Counted from the first letter of the stretch, positions 21,332-30,802 are shown. The stretch: 64,000 nucleotides of DNA from Kosakonia quasisacchari (GCF_004331415.1 NZ_SJOP01000009.1:62001-126000); one strand, 5' to 3'. Program-made: numbers and translations. Notes: generated by a model from the letters alone, not told the origin.

Positions 21332-22510
21332 TTATCCGCTGACTTTCACCGCCGCGGCAGCCGCAACTGCGTATTCCACCGCTTTTTCAACGTTATCTGC
21401 CACAGCCAGCGCGACGCCCATACGGCGAGAACCCTCAATTTCCGGCTTGCCAAACAGACGCAACTGCACACCCGCACCTACGGCGTTGTGCACGTTGTCA
21501 AAGGTGACATTCTGGCTGGTCAGGCGCGGCAGGATCACCGCAGAAGCGGACGGGCCATACTGGCGAATCGCACCAATTGGCATGCCGAGAAAAGCGCGGA
21601 CATGCAGGGCAAACTCGGAAAGATCCTGCGAAATCAATGTCACCATACCGGTATCGTGCGGGCGTGGAGAGACTTCGCTGAAAATGACGTCATCGCCGCA
21701 AACAAAAAGCTCAACGCCAAACAGGCCGTATCCGCCAAGCGCCAGCACCACTTTACTGGCGATCGCTTGCGCGCGCTCCAGCGCCAGAGGCGACATCTGC
21801 TGCGGTTGCCAGGATTCGCGATAATCGCCATCTTCCTGGCGATGGCCGACCGGTGCGCAGAAATGAACGCCGTCAACGGCGCTGATGGTCAGCAGCGTGA
21901 TTTCAAAATCAAAGTTGACCACGCCTTCAACAATCACCCGCCCGGCGCCTGCACGGCCGCCTTGTTGGGCATATTCCCATGCTTTCGCTAATTGATCGGC
22001 GCTTTTAATAAAGCTCTGACCTTTACCGGAAGAACTCATTACCGGTTTTACGATACAGGGCAAACCTATCTCCGCAACGGCTTGCTGAAATGCGGCTTCA
22101 CTGTCGGCAAAGCGATAGCTGGAGGTAGGCAGCTGTAACTCTTCAGCCGCCAGACGGCGGATACCTTCACGATTCATCGTCAGTTTGGTGGCGCGCGCGC
22201 AGGGAACAACATGTTGACCCTGCGCTTCCAGCCCAATCAGCGTATCCGTGGCGATAGCTTCGATTTCCGGCACGATAAAGTGAGGTTTTTCCTGTACAAC
22301 CAGCGCCTTTAACGCCTCGCCATCGAGCATATTGATGACGTGAGAGCGATGCGCGACGTGCATCGCGGGGGCATCGGGATAGCGATCAACAGCGATCACT
22401 TCAATACCCAGACGCTGGCATTCGATCGCAACTTCCTTGCCCAGTTCGCCAGAGCCTAATAACATCACGCGTGTTGCTGCAGGTCGCAGCGCAGTTCCTA
22501 AAAGAGTCAT
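21332..22510 (-). CDS. purT: Formate-dependent phosphoribosylglycinamide formyltransferase
   Basis: An ATP-grasp enzyme making formyl-GAR from GAR with formate and ATP, an alternative to PurN in purine synthesis. It is 392 residues, as in E. coli. The N-terminal [19 protein letters not shown] and the ATP-grasp glycine loop [12 protein letters not shown] are clear. A consensus PurR box lies upstream. It diverges from yebG. Confidence 0.97.
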   Translation of the reverse strand: MTLLGTALRPAATRVMLLGSGELGKEVAIECQRLGIEVIAVDRYPDAPAMHVAHRSHVINMLDGEALKALVVQEKPHFIVPEIEAIATDTLIGLEAQGQHVVPCARATKLTMNREGIRRLAAEELQLPTSSYRFADSEAAFQQAVAEIGLPCIVKPVMSSSGKGQSFIKSADQLAKAWEYAQQGGRAGAGRVIVEGVVNFDFEITLLTISAVDGVHFCAPVGHRQEDGDYRESWQPQQMSPLALERAQAIASKVVLALGGYGLFGVELFVCGDDVIFSEVSPRPHDTGMVTLISQDLSEFALHVRAFLGMPIGAIRQYGPSASAVILPRLTSQNVTFDNVHNAVGAGVQLRLFGKPEIEGSRRMGVALAVADNVEKAVEYAVAAAAAVKVSG

Positions 22511-22548
22511 AGCATCGTACCGTGAGAAAAAATTTGCGCGCAGTATAA

Positions 22549-22564
22549 ACGAAAACGTTTGCGT
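22549..22564 (-). promoter_or_regulatory. PurR operator of purT
   Basis: On the purT strand the sequence reads ACGCAAACGTTTTCGT, the consensus PurR box. It lies 39-54 bases before the purT start, so purine-bound PurR would repress purT. Confidence 0.9.
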
Positions 22565-22608
22565 CTGTCTTTTATCACTTGCGGTGGTTTTTTCATCGCG
22601 CTACTATA

Positions 22609-22624
22609 CTGTATAAATACACAG
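22609..22624 (+). promoter_or_regulatory. LexA operator (SOS box) of yebG
   Basis: CTGTATAAATACACAG fits the CTGT-N8-ACAG LexA consensus with an AT-rich centre and lies 18 bases before the yebG start. E. coli yebG is a known SOS gene with a box in the same place. Confidence 0.9.
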
Positions 22625-22641
22625 TTAAATGAGGCTGCATC

Positions 22642-22980
22642 ATGGCGGTAGAAGTTAAATACGTTGTTATTCGTGAAGGTGAGGAAAAAATGTCTTTTGC
22701 CAGCAAAAAGGAAGCCGATGCTTACGATAAAATGCTCGACCTGGCCGAAGTTCTCGGCGATTGGCTTGCAACAGGGCCGGTAAATCTGGAAGACAATGCA
22801 CGCGACCAGATGGCGCTGTGGCTTGCCGAGCAAAAAGAGGCGCTTAACGGCATCCTGAAGTCAGGCAAATTACCAGGCACTGAAGCTGAAGACGCGGCAG
22901 CACCGGCCGACTCTTCTGATTCGGATGCGGCTGAAGCTGTTGATATTAAAACTGCAGCGAAGCGCGTAAAAGTCGCCTGA
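22642..22980 (+). CDS. yebG: DNA damage-inducible protein YebG
   Basis: A 112-residue SOS-regulated protein. The first about 75 residues match E. coli YebG (MAVEVKYVVIREGEEKMSFASKKEADAYDKML region). The C-terminal third is an acidic/alanine-rich linker ending in a basic KRVKVA tail and is longer than in E. coli. Molecular function is not established. Control by LexA is supported by the operator directly upstream. Confidence 0.94.
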   Translation: MAVEVKYVVIREGEEKMSFASKKEADAYDKMLDLAEVLGDWLATGPVNLEDNARDQMALWLAEQKEALNGILKSGKLPGTEAEDAAAPADSSDSDAAEAVDIKTAAKRVKVA

Positions 22981-23038
22981 TCTTGCACTGCCAGCAATTT
23001 GTACCATGCTTTGAAGGCGTAAAAACCAGGAGATAAGC

Positions 23039-23389
23039 ATGAAAATAGCAGGAGTTTTCACCGGTCTGCTTTTGCTGGCAGGCAGCATGGCGGTGCATGC
23101 CGCCACGGATAAATCGGTTAAATTTCCCTCGTGCGAGGGGCTCAAGGCAGACGGCATTGCCGCGAGTGTTAAGCGGGATTATTTGCAGAACCGCATTGTC
23201 CGATGGGCTGATGATCAAAAGAGACTGGGGCAGGCCGATCCGGTCGCCTGGATCAATCCGAAAGAAATCACCGGCAAGGATGATAAATGGGTTGTGCCGT
23301 TAACCGTAAGAGGGAAAAGCACGGACCTTCACTATCGCGTAGTCATCGATTGTAAAGGTGGAACCGCAGAGTATCAGCCGCAATCATAA
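23039..23389 (+). CDS. yebF: YebF, secreted colicin-M-immunity-like protein
   Basis: A 116-residue protein with a clear signal peptide (about 1-21, ending VHA) and the mature domain of E. coli YebF, a small protein exported to the medium in laboratory E. coli. The two mature-domain cysteines (FPSCEGL and VIDCKGG) could form a disulfide. Its fold relates to the colicin M immunity family; natural role uncertain. It sits between yebG and yebE as in E. coli relatives. Confidence 0.92.
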   Translation: MKIAGVFTGLLLLAGSMAVHAATDKSVKFPSCEGLKADGIAASVKRDYLQNRIVRWADDQKRLGQADPVAWINPKEITGKDDKWVVPLTVRGKSTDLHYRVVIDCKGGTAEYQPQS

Positions 23390-23436
23390 CATCGCATTTT
23401 CCCAATCTTTCCAGATATAGACACTTCCTGACATCC

Positions 23437-23479
23437 CCCTCGCTTACTCTGTGCTCACAACTGTCATGGTAAGCGAGGG
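23437..23479 (+). promoter_or_regulatory. Hairpin masking the yebE ribosome binding site
   Basis: CCCTCGCTTAC (23437-23447) and GTAAGCGAGGG (23469-23479) are perfect 11-base complements with a 21-base loop. The 3' arm contains GCGAGGG, the only ribosome binding site candidate, and ends four bases before the yebE ATG. If transcribed, the hairpin should limit translation until opened. Confidence 0.55.
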
Positions 23480-23483
23480 TTCT

Positions 23484-24143
23484 ATGAGCTGGTTAAATCA
23501 ACTGCAGTCGTTGCTTGGTCAAAAAAACGATACACAAACGCCGTCTTCAGGTGGACAGGGGCTCAACAATTTGTTGGTGCCGGGTGCATTAGGTGGCCTG
23601 GCGGGGCTGCTGGTCGCCAGTAAATCATCGCGTAAACTGCTCGCGAAGTATGGCACCGGTGCTTTGCTGGTGGGCGGAGGAGCCGTTGCGGGTAGCGTGT
23701 TGTGGAATAAGTACAAGGATCGCATCCGGGATGCGCATCAAAGCGAGCCACAATTTGGCCAGCAAAATACGCCTCTGGATGTACGTACTGAGCGGCTGAT
23801 CCTGGCGCTGGTGTTCGCCGCCAAAAGCGACGGACACATTGATGATAAAGAACGCGTGGCGATAGAACAGCAATTGCGTGACGCGGGCGTGGAAGCGCAA
23901 GGGCAGCAACTGGTGTCAAATGCTATAGACCAGCCGCTGGACCCCGCGCGTCTGGCGCAGGGAGTGCAAAACGAAGAAGAAGCGCTGGAAGTTTACTTCC
24001 TCAGCTGCGCCGTTATCGATATCGATCATTTTATGGAACGCAGCTATCTGAACGCGCTGGGCGAGGCGTTAAAAATTCCGCAAGATGTGCGAGAAGATAT
24101 CGAGGCGGATCTCAAAAAGCAGAAATTAGCGCTTAGCTCATGA
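23484..24143 (+). CDS. yebE: YebE, DUF533 inner-membrane protein
   Basis: A 219-residue protein, the E. coli length from ATG 23484 ([13 protein letters not shown]). A glycine/alanine-rich hydrophobic segment (about 30-75, [16 protein letters not shown] and [14 protein letters not shown]) precedes a soluble helical TerB-like domain ([26 protein letters not shown]). In E. coli it belongs to the Cpx envelope-stress response; no clear CpxR box was located here. Function unknown. Confidence 0.93.
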   Translation: MSWLNQLQSLLGQKNDTQTPSSGGQGLNNLLVPGALGGLAGLLVASKSSRKLLAKYGTGALLVGGGAVAGSVLWNKYKDRIRDAHQSEPQFGQQNTPLDVRTERLILALVFAAKSDGHIDDKERVAIEQQLRDAGVEAQGQQLVSNAIDQPLDPARLAQGVQNEEEALEVYFLSCAVIDIDHFMERSYLNALGEALKIPQDVREDIEADLKKQKLALSS

Positions 24144-24221
24144 TCTAAATTACGTTTCGCTTGCATCGCGCGTGGGTTTTGCCACCCTTATAGGTATGTA
24201 AAACCAAATAAGAATTGTGCT

Positions 24222-26297
24222 ATGTCGCCGAAAGCAAAAAAAATCCCGCACGCCATGACCATGCATGGTGATACGCGTATCGACAACTATTACTGGCTGC
24301 GGGACGATACGCGCTCGCAGCAAGATGTTCTGGATTATCTCCATCAGGAAAATGATTACGGGCGTGAAGTGATGGCCTCACAGCAAGCGTTGCAAGACAA
24401 CGTGCTGGAGGAAATTATCTCGCGTATACCTCAGCGCGAAGTCTCCGCGCCTTACATCAAAAATGGCTACCGCTACCGGCACATCTACGAGCCGGGAAGC
24501 GAATATGCGATTTATCAACGTCAGTCTGTTCTCAGCTCTGAGTGGGATGAGTGGTCGGTGTTACTGGATGCCAACCAGCGCGCGTCACACAGTGAGTTCT
24601 ACACCCTTGGTGGCATGGAGATTTCGCCGGACAACACGATTATGGCGATTGCGGAAGATTATCTTTCCCGCAGGCAATATGGTCTGCGCTTTCGCAATCT
24701 GGAGACGGGCAACTGGTATCCGGAAATGCTGGATAATGTCTCGCCAGAATTTGTCTGGGTTAACGATTCAGAAACGCTCTACTACGTGCGCAAACATGCC
24801 ACAACATTACTGCCGTATCAGGTCTGGCGACACACCATAGGCACGCCTTCACAACAGGATGAATTGGTCTATGAAGAGCAGGACGAAACCTTTTATGTTG
24901 GCCTTAGTAAAACCACATCTCAGCACTATATTACGATTCATCTTGCCAGCGCGACCACCAGTGAAGTTCTCCTGCTTGATGCAGAACTGCCGGATGCTCA
25001 GCCGCTGCGTTTTCTGCCAAGGCGCAAAGATCACGAATATAGTCTCGATCACTACCAGCACACCTTTTATTTGCGATCCAATCGGGATGGTAAGAACTTC
25101 GGCTTGTATCGCACCAAAGTGCGTGATGAACGGCGCTGGGAAGTGCTGATCCCGGCGCGCGAGCAGGTGATGCTAGAAGGGTTTACGCTGTTTACTGATT
25201 GGCTGGTTGTGGAAGAACGGCAGCGTGGCTTAACCAGTTTGCGCCAGATCAATCGTAAAACCCGGGAAGTTATCGGTATTGCGTTTGATGATCCTGCCTA
25301 CGTCACCTGGCTTGCTTACAACCCGGAACCGGAAACATCCCGCCTGCGTTATGGCTACTCATCAATGACCATGCCAGATACGTTATTTGAACTGGATATG
25401 GATACCGGAGAACGGCGGGTTCTAAAACAAATGGACGTGGCGGGTTTTGATTCCGGTGATTATCGCAGCGAGCATTTATGGATCCACGCCAGAGATGGTG
25501 TCGAAGTGCCGGTGTCGCTGGTTTATAACCATAAACATTTCCGCAAGGGAGAGAACCCGTTGCTGGTTTATGGTTATGGTTCTTACGGCGCCAGTATGGA
25601 TGCAGATTTTAGCAGCAGTCGGCTCAGCTTGCTTGATCGTGGGTTTGTCTGCGCTATCGCGCATATTCGCGGCGGTGGTGAATTGGGCCATTCCTGGTAT
25701 GAGGACGGAAAGTTCCTCAACAAAAAAAACAGCTTTAATGATTTTATTGATGTCACCGACAACTTGCTGGCGCAGGGTTACGGCTCGCCATTGTTCTGCT
25801 ACGGCATGGGGGGGAGTGCGGGCGGATTACTCATGGGCGCAGTAATCAACCAACGTCCATCGCTGTTCCACGGTGTCATTGCCCAGGTACCGTTTGTCGA
25901 TGCCTTGACCACAATGCTTGATGAGTCCATCCCGTTGACCACCGGAGAATTTGAAGAGTGGGGCAATCCGCAGGACGAAACCTATTATCACTACATTAAA
26001 AGTTATAGTCCGTACGACAATATTGGGGCACATGCCTATCCACATATGCTGGTAACGACCGGTCTGCACGATTCGCAGGTACAATACTGGGAGCCTGCAA
26101 AATGGGTCGCGAAACTGCGTGAATATAAAACCGATGATAATTTGCTGTTGTTATGCACGGATATGGATTCCGGACACGGTGGGAAATCCGGCCGGTTTAA
26201 ATCCTATGAAGGCGTTGCGCTGGAATATGCATTTTTAATCGCCTTAGCGCAGGGAACACTGCCTGGAAAGGGAGCACATTACTCCTCGCCCAGGTAG
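24222..26297 (+). CDS. ptrB: Oligopeptidase B
   Basis: A cytoplasmic serine peptidase (S9A family) that cleaves small peptides after Arg or Lys. It is 691 residues against 686 in E. coli. An N-terminal beta-propeller (about 70-400) gates a C-terminal alpha/beta-hydrolase with nucleophile motif GGSAGG near residue 534, the acid in [14 protein letters not shown] and the histidine in [11 protein letters not shown]. The last 19 bases overlap the 3' end of convergent exoX. Confidence 0.96.
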   Translation: MSPKAKKIPHAMTMHGDTRIDNYYWLRDDTRSQQDVLDYLHQENDYGREVMASQQALQDNVLEEIISRIPQREVSAPYIKNGYRYRHIYEPGSEYAIYQRQSVLSSEWDEWSVLLDANQRASHSEFYTLGGMEISPDNTIMAIAEDYLSRRQYGLRFRNLETGNWYPEMLDNVSPEFVWVNDSETLYYVRKHATTLLPYQVWRHTIGTPSQQDELVYEEQDETFYVGLSKTTSQHYITIHLASATTSEVLLLDAELPDAQPLRFLPRRKDHEYSLDHYQHTFYLRSNRDGKNFGLYRTKVRDERRWEVLIPAREQVMLEGFTLFTDWLVVEERQRGLTSLRQINRKTREVIGIAFDDPAYVTWLAYNPEPETSRLRYGYSSMTMPDTLFELDMDTGERRVLKQMDVAGFDSGDYRSEHLWIHARDGVEVPVSLVYNHKHFRKGENPLLVYGYGSYGASMDADFSSSRLSLLDRGFVCAIAHIRGGGELGHSWYEDGKFLNKKNSFNDFIDVTDNLLAQGYGSPLFCYGMGGSAGGLLMGAVINQRPSLFHGVIAQVPFVDALTTMLDESIPLTTGEFEEWGNPQDETYYHYIKSYSPYDNIGAHAYPHMLVTTGLHDSQVQYWEPAKWVAKLREYKTDDNLLLLCTDMDSGHGGKSGRFKSYEGVALEYAFLIALAQGTLPGKGAHYSSPR

Positions 26298-26941
26298 TGT
26301 TTTAACGTTAATCGCAGTTCAGGGCTCATCCGGTCCAGGTTGTTAAACAGCCAGCGCAGATAACCCGGATCGCGATCGGCGATTTCAGAGACAGCTTTAC
26401 CCCGGTATTTACCAAACGTAAACGTCGTCAGCAACGCGGGGCGTCCGGTTACCGTGGCCATCTGATCGGGTGTCCAGCCGGACACCTGCATAATATCGAT
26501 TAACAGCGCAGCGGTGATGTAGCAGTCATATAACGCACGGTGGTGATGCAACCCGGCAGGTGTTTGAACGCTCAGCTTGCGGGATTTATACAGCGCCATA
26601 TTGCTGTATTTAATGCCGGGCCACAGGCGGCGCGCCATTTTCATGGTGCAAATCCATTCTCCTGGCATTTCAGGCAGCACCCGGCGGTCAAAACTGGCAT
26701 TGTGCGCCACATACCAGTCGCTCCCGTAATAGTGCGGTACGATCTCCTCAATCCACGGCTGATGAGCGACCATCGCTTCGGTGATATGGTGTATCGCCAT
26801 GGCCTGCGGGCTGATTGGCCTGTCCGGGCGAACCAGATGGCTCATGGGGTTGACGATCTGTCCGTCGACAACATCAACGGAGGCAATTTCAACAATGCCT
26901 CCTTGCAAATCGCAGGTTTCGGTATCGATAACGCGTAACAT
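26279..26941 (-). CDS. exoX: Exodeoxyribonuclease X
   Basis: A 3'-to-5' DNA exonuclease of the DnaQ DEDD family involved in mismatch repair and UV survival. It is 220 residues. Exo I motif D6/E8 (VIDTETCDL), Exo [13 protein letters not shown] and Exo [15 protein letters not shown] are visible. The C-terminal [20 protein letters not shown] segment is the small domain seen in E. coli ExoX. It is followed upstream by holE on the same strand, 11 bases away. Confidence 0.95.
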   Translation of the reverse strand: MLRVIDTETCDLQGGIVEIASVDVVDGQIVNPMSHLVRPDRPISPQAMAIHHITEAMVAHQPWIEEIVPHYYGSDWYVAHNASFDRRVLPEMPGEWICTMKMARRLWPGIKYSNMALYKSRKLSVQTPAGLHHHRALYDCYITAALLIDIMQVSGWTPDQMATVTGRPALLTTFTFGKYRGKAVSEIADRDPGYLRWLFNNLDRMSPELRLTLKHYLGEE

Positions 26942-26952
26942 GCCTGGCTCCC

Positions 26953-27183
26953 TTATTTCACTTTGGGCTCGTAAGGCAGGCGGGAGAGCGACACAGAGGC
27001 CAGACGGTGGGCTATCAGCCGCTCTCTAAACCAGTTCCGCAGATGTTCTGGTTGCTCGCGTTCAACGGCTTCGGCAATCACCGGCATGTTGTAACGCTCT
27101 TTAAATGCGACACCCGCCGCAGCAAGGTCAACGTTGACCTTGTCCATCTCTTGTTGTTCGAGCTGCGCAAGATTGGTAATCAT
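26953..27183 (-). CDS. holE: DNA polymerase III theta subunit
   Basis: A 76-residue subunit of the replicative polymerase core that stabilises the epsilon proofreading subunit. The sequence is nearly that of E. coli HolE ([20 protein letters not shown] and [13 protein letters not shown]). The neighbour exoX is also a DnaQ-type exonuclease. A TCTCCTGGG segment on the + strand gives a good ribosome binding site. Confidence 0.97.
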   Translation of the reverse strand: MITNLAQLEQQEMDKVNVDLAAAGVAFKERYNMPVIAEAVEREQPEHLRNWFRERLIAHRLASVSLSRLPYEPKVK

Positions 27184-27320
27184 GATTTTCTCCTGGGTTC
27201 ACGCGGCAAAAGTTACTAAGCCTGTCGCAGAAAGACAAGCGCGCCGACGATGCGACTCGACGCGATTATTGTACAGCGTTATTCTTTGTGCCATATGCAT
27301 AACTAAAAGGAATGAACAAT

Positions 27321-27695
27321 ATGCCTGTTGCAACCTGTCGCCGCTGGCGAGCCATCGCATTGATTGTCAGCCTGTTCGCTACGCCTGCTGTTCTGGCGCA
27401 TGCCCATCTTAAAGGCCAGTACCCGGCCGCAGATGCTGCCGTTACCGCAGCGCCACAAGCGTTAACACTGAATTTCTCTGAAGGCATTGAGCCTAAATTT
27501 AGTGGCATCACGGTGACCAACGCACAGCAGCAAATTATCAAGACTGGCGTGGTAAAGCGCAATGAGAATGACAAAACGCAGATAATCGTTCCGCTGGAAG
27601 AGCCGCTGCTGCCGGGAAACTATACCGTTAACTGGCATGTCGTTTCAGTTGATGGGCATAAAACCAGCGGCCAGTACGCTTTTTCTGTGAAGTGA
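27321..27695 (+). CDS. yobA: YobA, CopC-domain periplasmic copper-binding protein
   Basis: A 124-residue CopC-family protein, the E. coli YobA length when the ATG at 27321 is used; that codon is nine bases after AAGGA, better placed than the ATG at 27312. The signal peptide ends at VLA, leaving an N-terminal HAHLKGQYPA in which the first histidine is the typical copper ligand. Further ligands lie in the C-terminal WHVVSVDGHKTSG. First gene of yobA-yebZ-yebY. Confidence 0.93.
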   Translation: MPVATCRRWRAIALIVSLFATPAVLAHAHLKGQYPAADAAVTAAPQALTLNFSEGIEPKFSGITVTNAQQQIIKTGVVKRNENDKTQIIVPLEEPLLPGNYTVNWHVVSVDGHKTSGQYAFSVK

Positions 27696-27698
27696 CTG

Positions 27699-28568
27699 AT
27701 GTTGGCAGCGGCGTTGGTTGGATTAAGATTTGTGCATTTTGCAGCCCTGATGTTGGTTTTAGGCTGCACGTTATTTAGCGTGTGGCTCGCGTCGGGTAGC
27801 TTGCAACGACTCCTTGCGCAACGCTTTCTCTTTTGGCAACGAGGGTGTTTGTGGCTTGCCGCAGTAAGCGCAGCAGCAATGTTTACGGTGCAGGGTGGAG
27901 TAATGGGCGACGGCTGGCAGGATGTGGCGCGTCCGGAAATCTGGCTGGTAGTTGCTGGCACACAAACCGGGGCCGTGCTGGCGTGGCAAGTTATTGTTGC
28001 GTTTCTGGCGCTTGTTGTCGTGCTTATGCAACCGTTACAGCAACGTAAAATACTGCTATTGGTGATTCTGCAGTTTGTACTGGCCGCAGGAATAGGGCAT
28101 GCCGCGATGCGAGAAGGCGCGATGGGCGTCGTACAGCGGAGTAATCATGCATTGCATTTGTTATGTGCCGCGATGTGGCTGGGCGGGTTGGCGCCAGTAT
28201 TATTCTGCATGAAGCTCGCTCGCGGTCCCTGGCGTGCGGCAGCGATTGCCGCCATGATGCGTTTTTCCTGGTACGGCCATTTCGCCGTCGCGGGCGTCAT
28301 CCTTACTGGCGTTGTCAATACGCTCTTAATCCAGGGGTTGGTCTGGCCATGGCAGAGCCACTGGGGGCAAGTGTTATTGTTGAAATGTGCGCTTGTGGCG
28401 CTGATGGTAGTAATTGCCGTTATGAATCGGTATGTTTTGGTGCCGCGACTGAACCTCAGAAACGACACTGCTCAGCAACGTTTTATCGCGTTGACCTGGG
28501 CCGAAGTAGGGCTGGGCGCACTGGTGCTGGCGGCAGTAAGTTTGTTTGCAACATGGGAACCTTTTTGA
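27699..28568 (+). CDS. yebZ: YebZ, CopD-family membrane protein
   Basis: A 289-residue inner-membrane protein with about eight hydrophobic segments, of the CopD family proposed to handle copper together with CopC proteins. Conserved histidines lie in membrane segments (LRFVHFAALM, GIGHAAM, NHALHLLCAAMWLGG, YGHFAVAG). It begins three bases after the yobA stop and ends just before yebY, so the three form an operon. Confidence 0.93.
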   Translation: MLAAALVGLRFVHFAALMLVLGCTLFSVWLASGSLQRLLAQRFLFWQRGCLWLAAVSAAAMFTVQGGVMGDGWQDVARPEIWLVVAGTQTGAVLAWQVIVAFLALVVVLMQPLQQRKILLLVILQFVLAAGIGHAAMREGAMGVVQRSNHALHLLCAAMWLGGLAPVLFCMKLARGPWRAAAIAAMMRFSWYGHFAVAGVILTGVVNTLLIQGLVWPWQSHWGQVLLLKCALVALMVVIAVMNRYVLVPRLNLRNDTAQQRFIALTWAEVGLGALVLAAVSLFATWEPF

Positions 28569-28586
28569 ATGAACCTGGCGGGAAAA

Positions 28587-28925
28587 ATGAAGAAGAGTTT
28601 ATTAGTTCTGTTAATGCTGGCATGTTCAGGTACGGCACTGGCTTCGCCGCAGGTCATTACGGTAAGCCGCTTTGAGATTGGCAAAGACAAATGGGCATTT
28701 AACCGTGAAGAAGTGATGCTGACGTGCCGGCCAGGTCATGCATTATATGCCATCAACCCCAGCACGCTGGTGCAATACCCGTTGAATGACGTTGCTGAAA
28801 AAGAAGTTGCCAGCGGTAAGACCATCGCCCAGCCAATTAGCATCATTCAGATCGATAATCCTGCCAAACCGGGTGAAAAAATGAGCCTCGCGCCTTTTAT
28901 TACGCGAGCTGAGACGCTTTGTTAA
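28587..28925 (+). CDS. yebY: YebY family periplasmic protein
   Basis: A 112-residue protein with a signal peptide ([19 protein letters not shown]) and the mature domain of E. coli YebY ([20 protein letters not shown]), of the DUF2511 type. The start at 28587 follows GGCGGGA and matches E. coli; an in-frame ATG at 28569 would add six residues. Two mature cysteines (LTCRPGH and the final residue) may pair. It is genetically linked to copper genes but its function is unknown. Confidence 0.9.
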   Translation: MKKSLLVLLMLACSGTALASPQVITVSRFEIGKDKWAFNREEVMLTCRPGHALYAINPSTLVQYPLNDVAEKEVASGKTIAQPISIIQIDNPAKPGEKMSLAPFITRAETLC

Positions 28926-28956
28926 AATCTAGCGTTAATCCTTTGATCCACAATAA

Positions 28957-28995
28957 AAAAACCGCAAGCCTGAATAAACAAGCCTTGCGGTTTTT
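28957..28995. terminator. Terminator after yebY, possibly also ending RyeA
   Basis: AAAAACCGCAAG and CTTGCGGTTTTT form a 12-pair stem around a 15-base loop, with T tracts on either strand. It ends the yobA-yebZ-yebY operon and is placed to end the leftward RyeA/SraC RNA. Confidence 0.88.
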
Positions 28996-29083
28996 GCATT
29001 TTATAAGCGTGACGGTAACTCAATTTTTCTGACCACTTTTGTCGCGGACTGGAAAACCTGACGCCGTCATCTATTCTTAAAGT

Positions 29084-29186
29084 GCAAGGCGACTTAGCCT
29101 GCATTAATGCCAACTTTTAGCGCACGGCTCTCTCCCAAGAGCCATTTCCCTGGACCGAATACAGGAATCGTGTTCGGTCTTTTTTT
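29084..29186 (+). ncRNA. sdsR: Small regulatory RNA SdsR (RyeB)
   Basis: About 103 bases beginning GCAAGGCGACTTAGCCTGC and ending in a hairpin (GACCGAATACAGGAATCGTGTTCGGTC region) plus a seven-T tract. This is nearly identical to what I recall of E. coli/Salmonella SdsR, an Hfq-dependent RNA made under sigma-S that represses targets such as ompD and mutS and pairs with the antisense RyeA. A CTATTCT -10 element (29071-29077) is seven bases before the start, as expected for sigma-S. It lies between yebY and pphA as in E. coli, but a VirK-like gene is inserted before pphA. Confidence 0.92.
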
Positions 29187-29403
29187 ATCTCTGAGTTATG
29201 CAGGTTTCTTTATTTCGTCCTGAAAATTCCCAAAACCATACATCGCCACAAACCATAACATATTCTGCACCGCGTGCGTCCAGGTATTTTTGGGTCGTTA
29301 TGGGGATTTTCATCGCAATAAAGGGCGTGAGCATGAGCTGTTACTATGCTTAAGCTTGAAAAAAACAGCTGGCATCCGGGAGAAATTTAACCATATCGGG
29401 CAA

Positions 29404-29589
29404 CTATCTTTTTGTATTTTTCTGGCGAGTTTTCAGCGTTTTCTTAATGCGTTTCAAAGGAGTAACTCCATTCCGTTTCATCAGCCATTGCTGCACCAAA
29501 CGTTTACAGAATTTAATAATATCCTCGTTGTCTTTTCTGACCTCAAAGTGCGCAGTAGTGAAGCCAATCTGAGACAAGTGGATATACTG
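29404..29589 (-). pseudogene. Possible gene remnant, C-terminal fragment of an unrecognised basic protein
   Basis: A leftward open frame of 61 codons with no ATG or GTG start; it is bounded upstream by TAG (29592-29590) and ends TAG (29406-29404). The translation has protein-like composition, including AHFEVRKDNEDIIKFCKRLV and QQWLMKRNGVTPLKRIKKT, with a lysine-rich end. A TTG at 29577 could be used but has no ribosome binding site. The rest of the 29190-29770 gap is AT-rich, with one further inverted repeat (CAGAAGAGC/GCTCTTCTG at 29733-29757) downstream of the VirK-like gene. Family not recognised. Confidence 0.35.
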
Positions 29590-29770
29590 CTACCGGGTTA
29601 TAAGGCCATGATAAGGATCAGCTTAATAAGTGTGAATTATAGCTTGTTGTAAATTATGATTTTTAAGTTCAAGAAGGAGGTAAGACAAATAGGCGACAGG
29701 TTAAGCTCATCTGCATGCGGATAATAGAGCGTCAGAAGAGCACAACAGGCTCTTCTGTGCGAACTGGCGG

Positions 29771-30718
29771 TTATGCGGAGAACAAATCGTTAATTTTTAC
29801 AATCACATCGTCCAGTAATTCGAAACGGCGGCGGTATTCAGCCCGTTTTTTACTGGCAATAGCTTCCAGGGGTTTACGCGCGAATTGCACCGGTAAACGC
29901 CAGCGCCATGCACTCTCTTTTTCGCCTTCAATTGAAGCCCAAAACTCATCATAGCTGGCGTGGAAATGGCGGCCTTTGCTCAGTCGATAACGCAATGCAC
30001 GGAAGACGTGTCCGTTATCACTGACGCCATAAATTGCTGAAACGCCGGTAAGCAGGGAAATCTGGCTAATGACTTCAAGCAACATCTTTTTCGGGAAAAT
30101 ACCGTGGCAGGCACGGGTTGCGACTTTAATCACTTCATGGCTGACGCTTCGGCGCGGACCTTGCAAGCCACCAATAACCAGCGTGCGATGACCTTCTTCA
30201 CCTACCACACTAAAAGTCACGCTTGCCAGCAAAGTCTGCTCACCATCATACATCCACAGGGTGGTTTCACCCTCGCGCTCAGCTTTGCTGGCGCAAGACG
30301 CATAGACGCTAAAACGTGCTTCATCTTTGCCGGAAAACTCAATTATCTGCACCGGTACGGACGAACTCAGCGCTTCAGCCAGTGTCGGCGATACTTTTTC
30401 ATCAAGCCAAGTGTAGTGGCTGATGATGGCATCCGCACGTTGCGAAGCGTTTAACCCGAGCGTTAAGTATTGGCGATGAGATTTGCTCGGTAGCGTTATT
30501 TGCGCGTCAAGTAAGCGGCTAAAATCCGGGCGCTGCGAAAGCGCCGTAAGCATCCGCTTTGTAGACGACCAGAACAGCAGCGAGCGTAACAAAAACTTAA
30601 TGCGGTAATTACGTTTTTTCCAGATGGGGCCAGGCACAAGACGTCCGCTTACCAGGTCGGAAATAATATGCGCATTATGATTTGAGTTAAGTTCTGTTTG
30701 CAGGCTGGTATTTGACAC
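29771..30718 (-). CDS. VirK/YbjX-family protein (DUF535)
   Basis: A 315-residue protein of the DUF535 family, close in length to Salmonella VirK (about 316) and E. coli YbjX (about 330). Typical segments are PEF-like RPDFSRLLDAQ, RADAIISHYTWL, GEEGHRTLVIGGLQGPR and the C-terminal DNGHVFRALRYRLSKGRHFHASYDEFW. Salmonella VirK is PhoP-regulated and linked to envelope and antimicrobial-peptide resistance. Not present at this place in E. coli, so it is an accessory insertion between SdsR and pphA. No signal peptide is seen. Confidence 0.85.
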   Translation of the reverse strand: MSNTSLQTELNSNHNAHIISDLVSGRLVPGPIWKKRNYRIKFLLRSLLFWSSTKRMLTALSQRPDFSRLLDAQITLPSKSHRQYLTLGLNASQRADAIISHYTWLDEKVSPTLAEALSSSVPVQIIEFSGKDEARFSVYASCASKAEREGETTLWMYDGEQTLLASVTFSVVGEEGHRTLVIGGLQGPRRSVSHEVIKVATRACHGIFPKKMLLEVISQISLLTGVSAIYGVSDNGHVFRALRYRLSKGRHFHASYDEFWASIEGEKESAWRWRLPVQFARKPLEAIASKKRAEYRRRFELLDDVIVKINDLFSA

Positions 30719-30802
30719 GGAGAAAGACCTCTAAAAGTTCAGCGCTTAGTTTAGAGGCCAGGGAAATACAAATTAACCTTGCTTCCGGCTTTATTTCCGT
30801 TC

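Larger units (their letters stand above)
28957..29250 (-). ncRNA. ryeA: Antisense RNA RyeA (SraC), approximate limits
   Basis: In E. coli a longer RNA, RyeA/SraC, is made from the strand opposite SdsR and covers it completely. The SdsR region is strongly conserved and a leftward terminator is available at 28995-28957, so an equivalent RNA is likely. Its 5' end cannot be fixed from the sequence, and the right-hand boundary given is a guess. Inferred by homology of locus only. Confidence 0.45.

Noticed and set aside
29290..29652. A 120-codon + strand frame downstream of SdsR
   Set aside because: AT-rich DNA, no good ribosome binding site, and composition is less protein-like than the opposite strand frame at 29404-29589.
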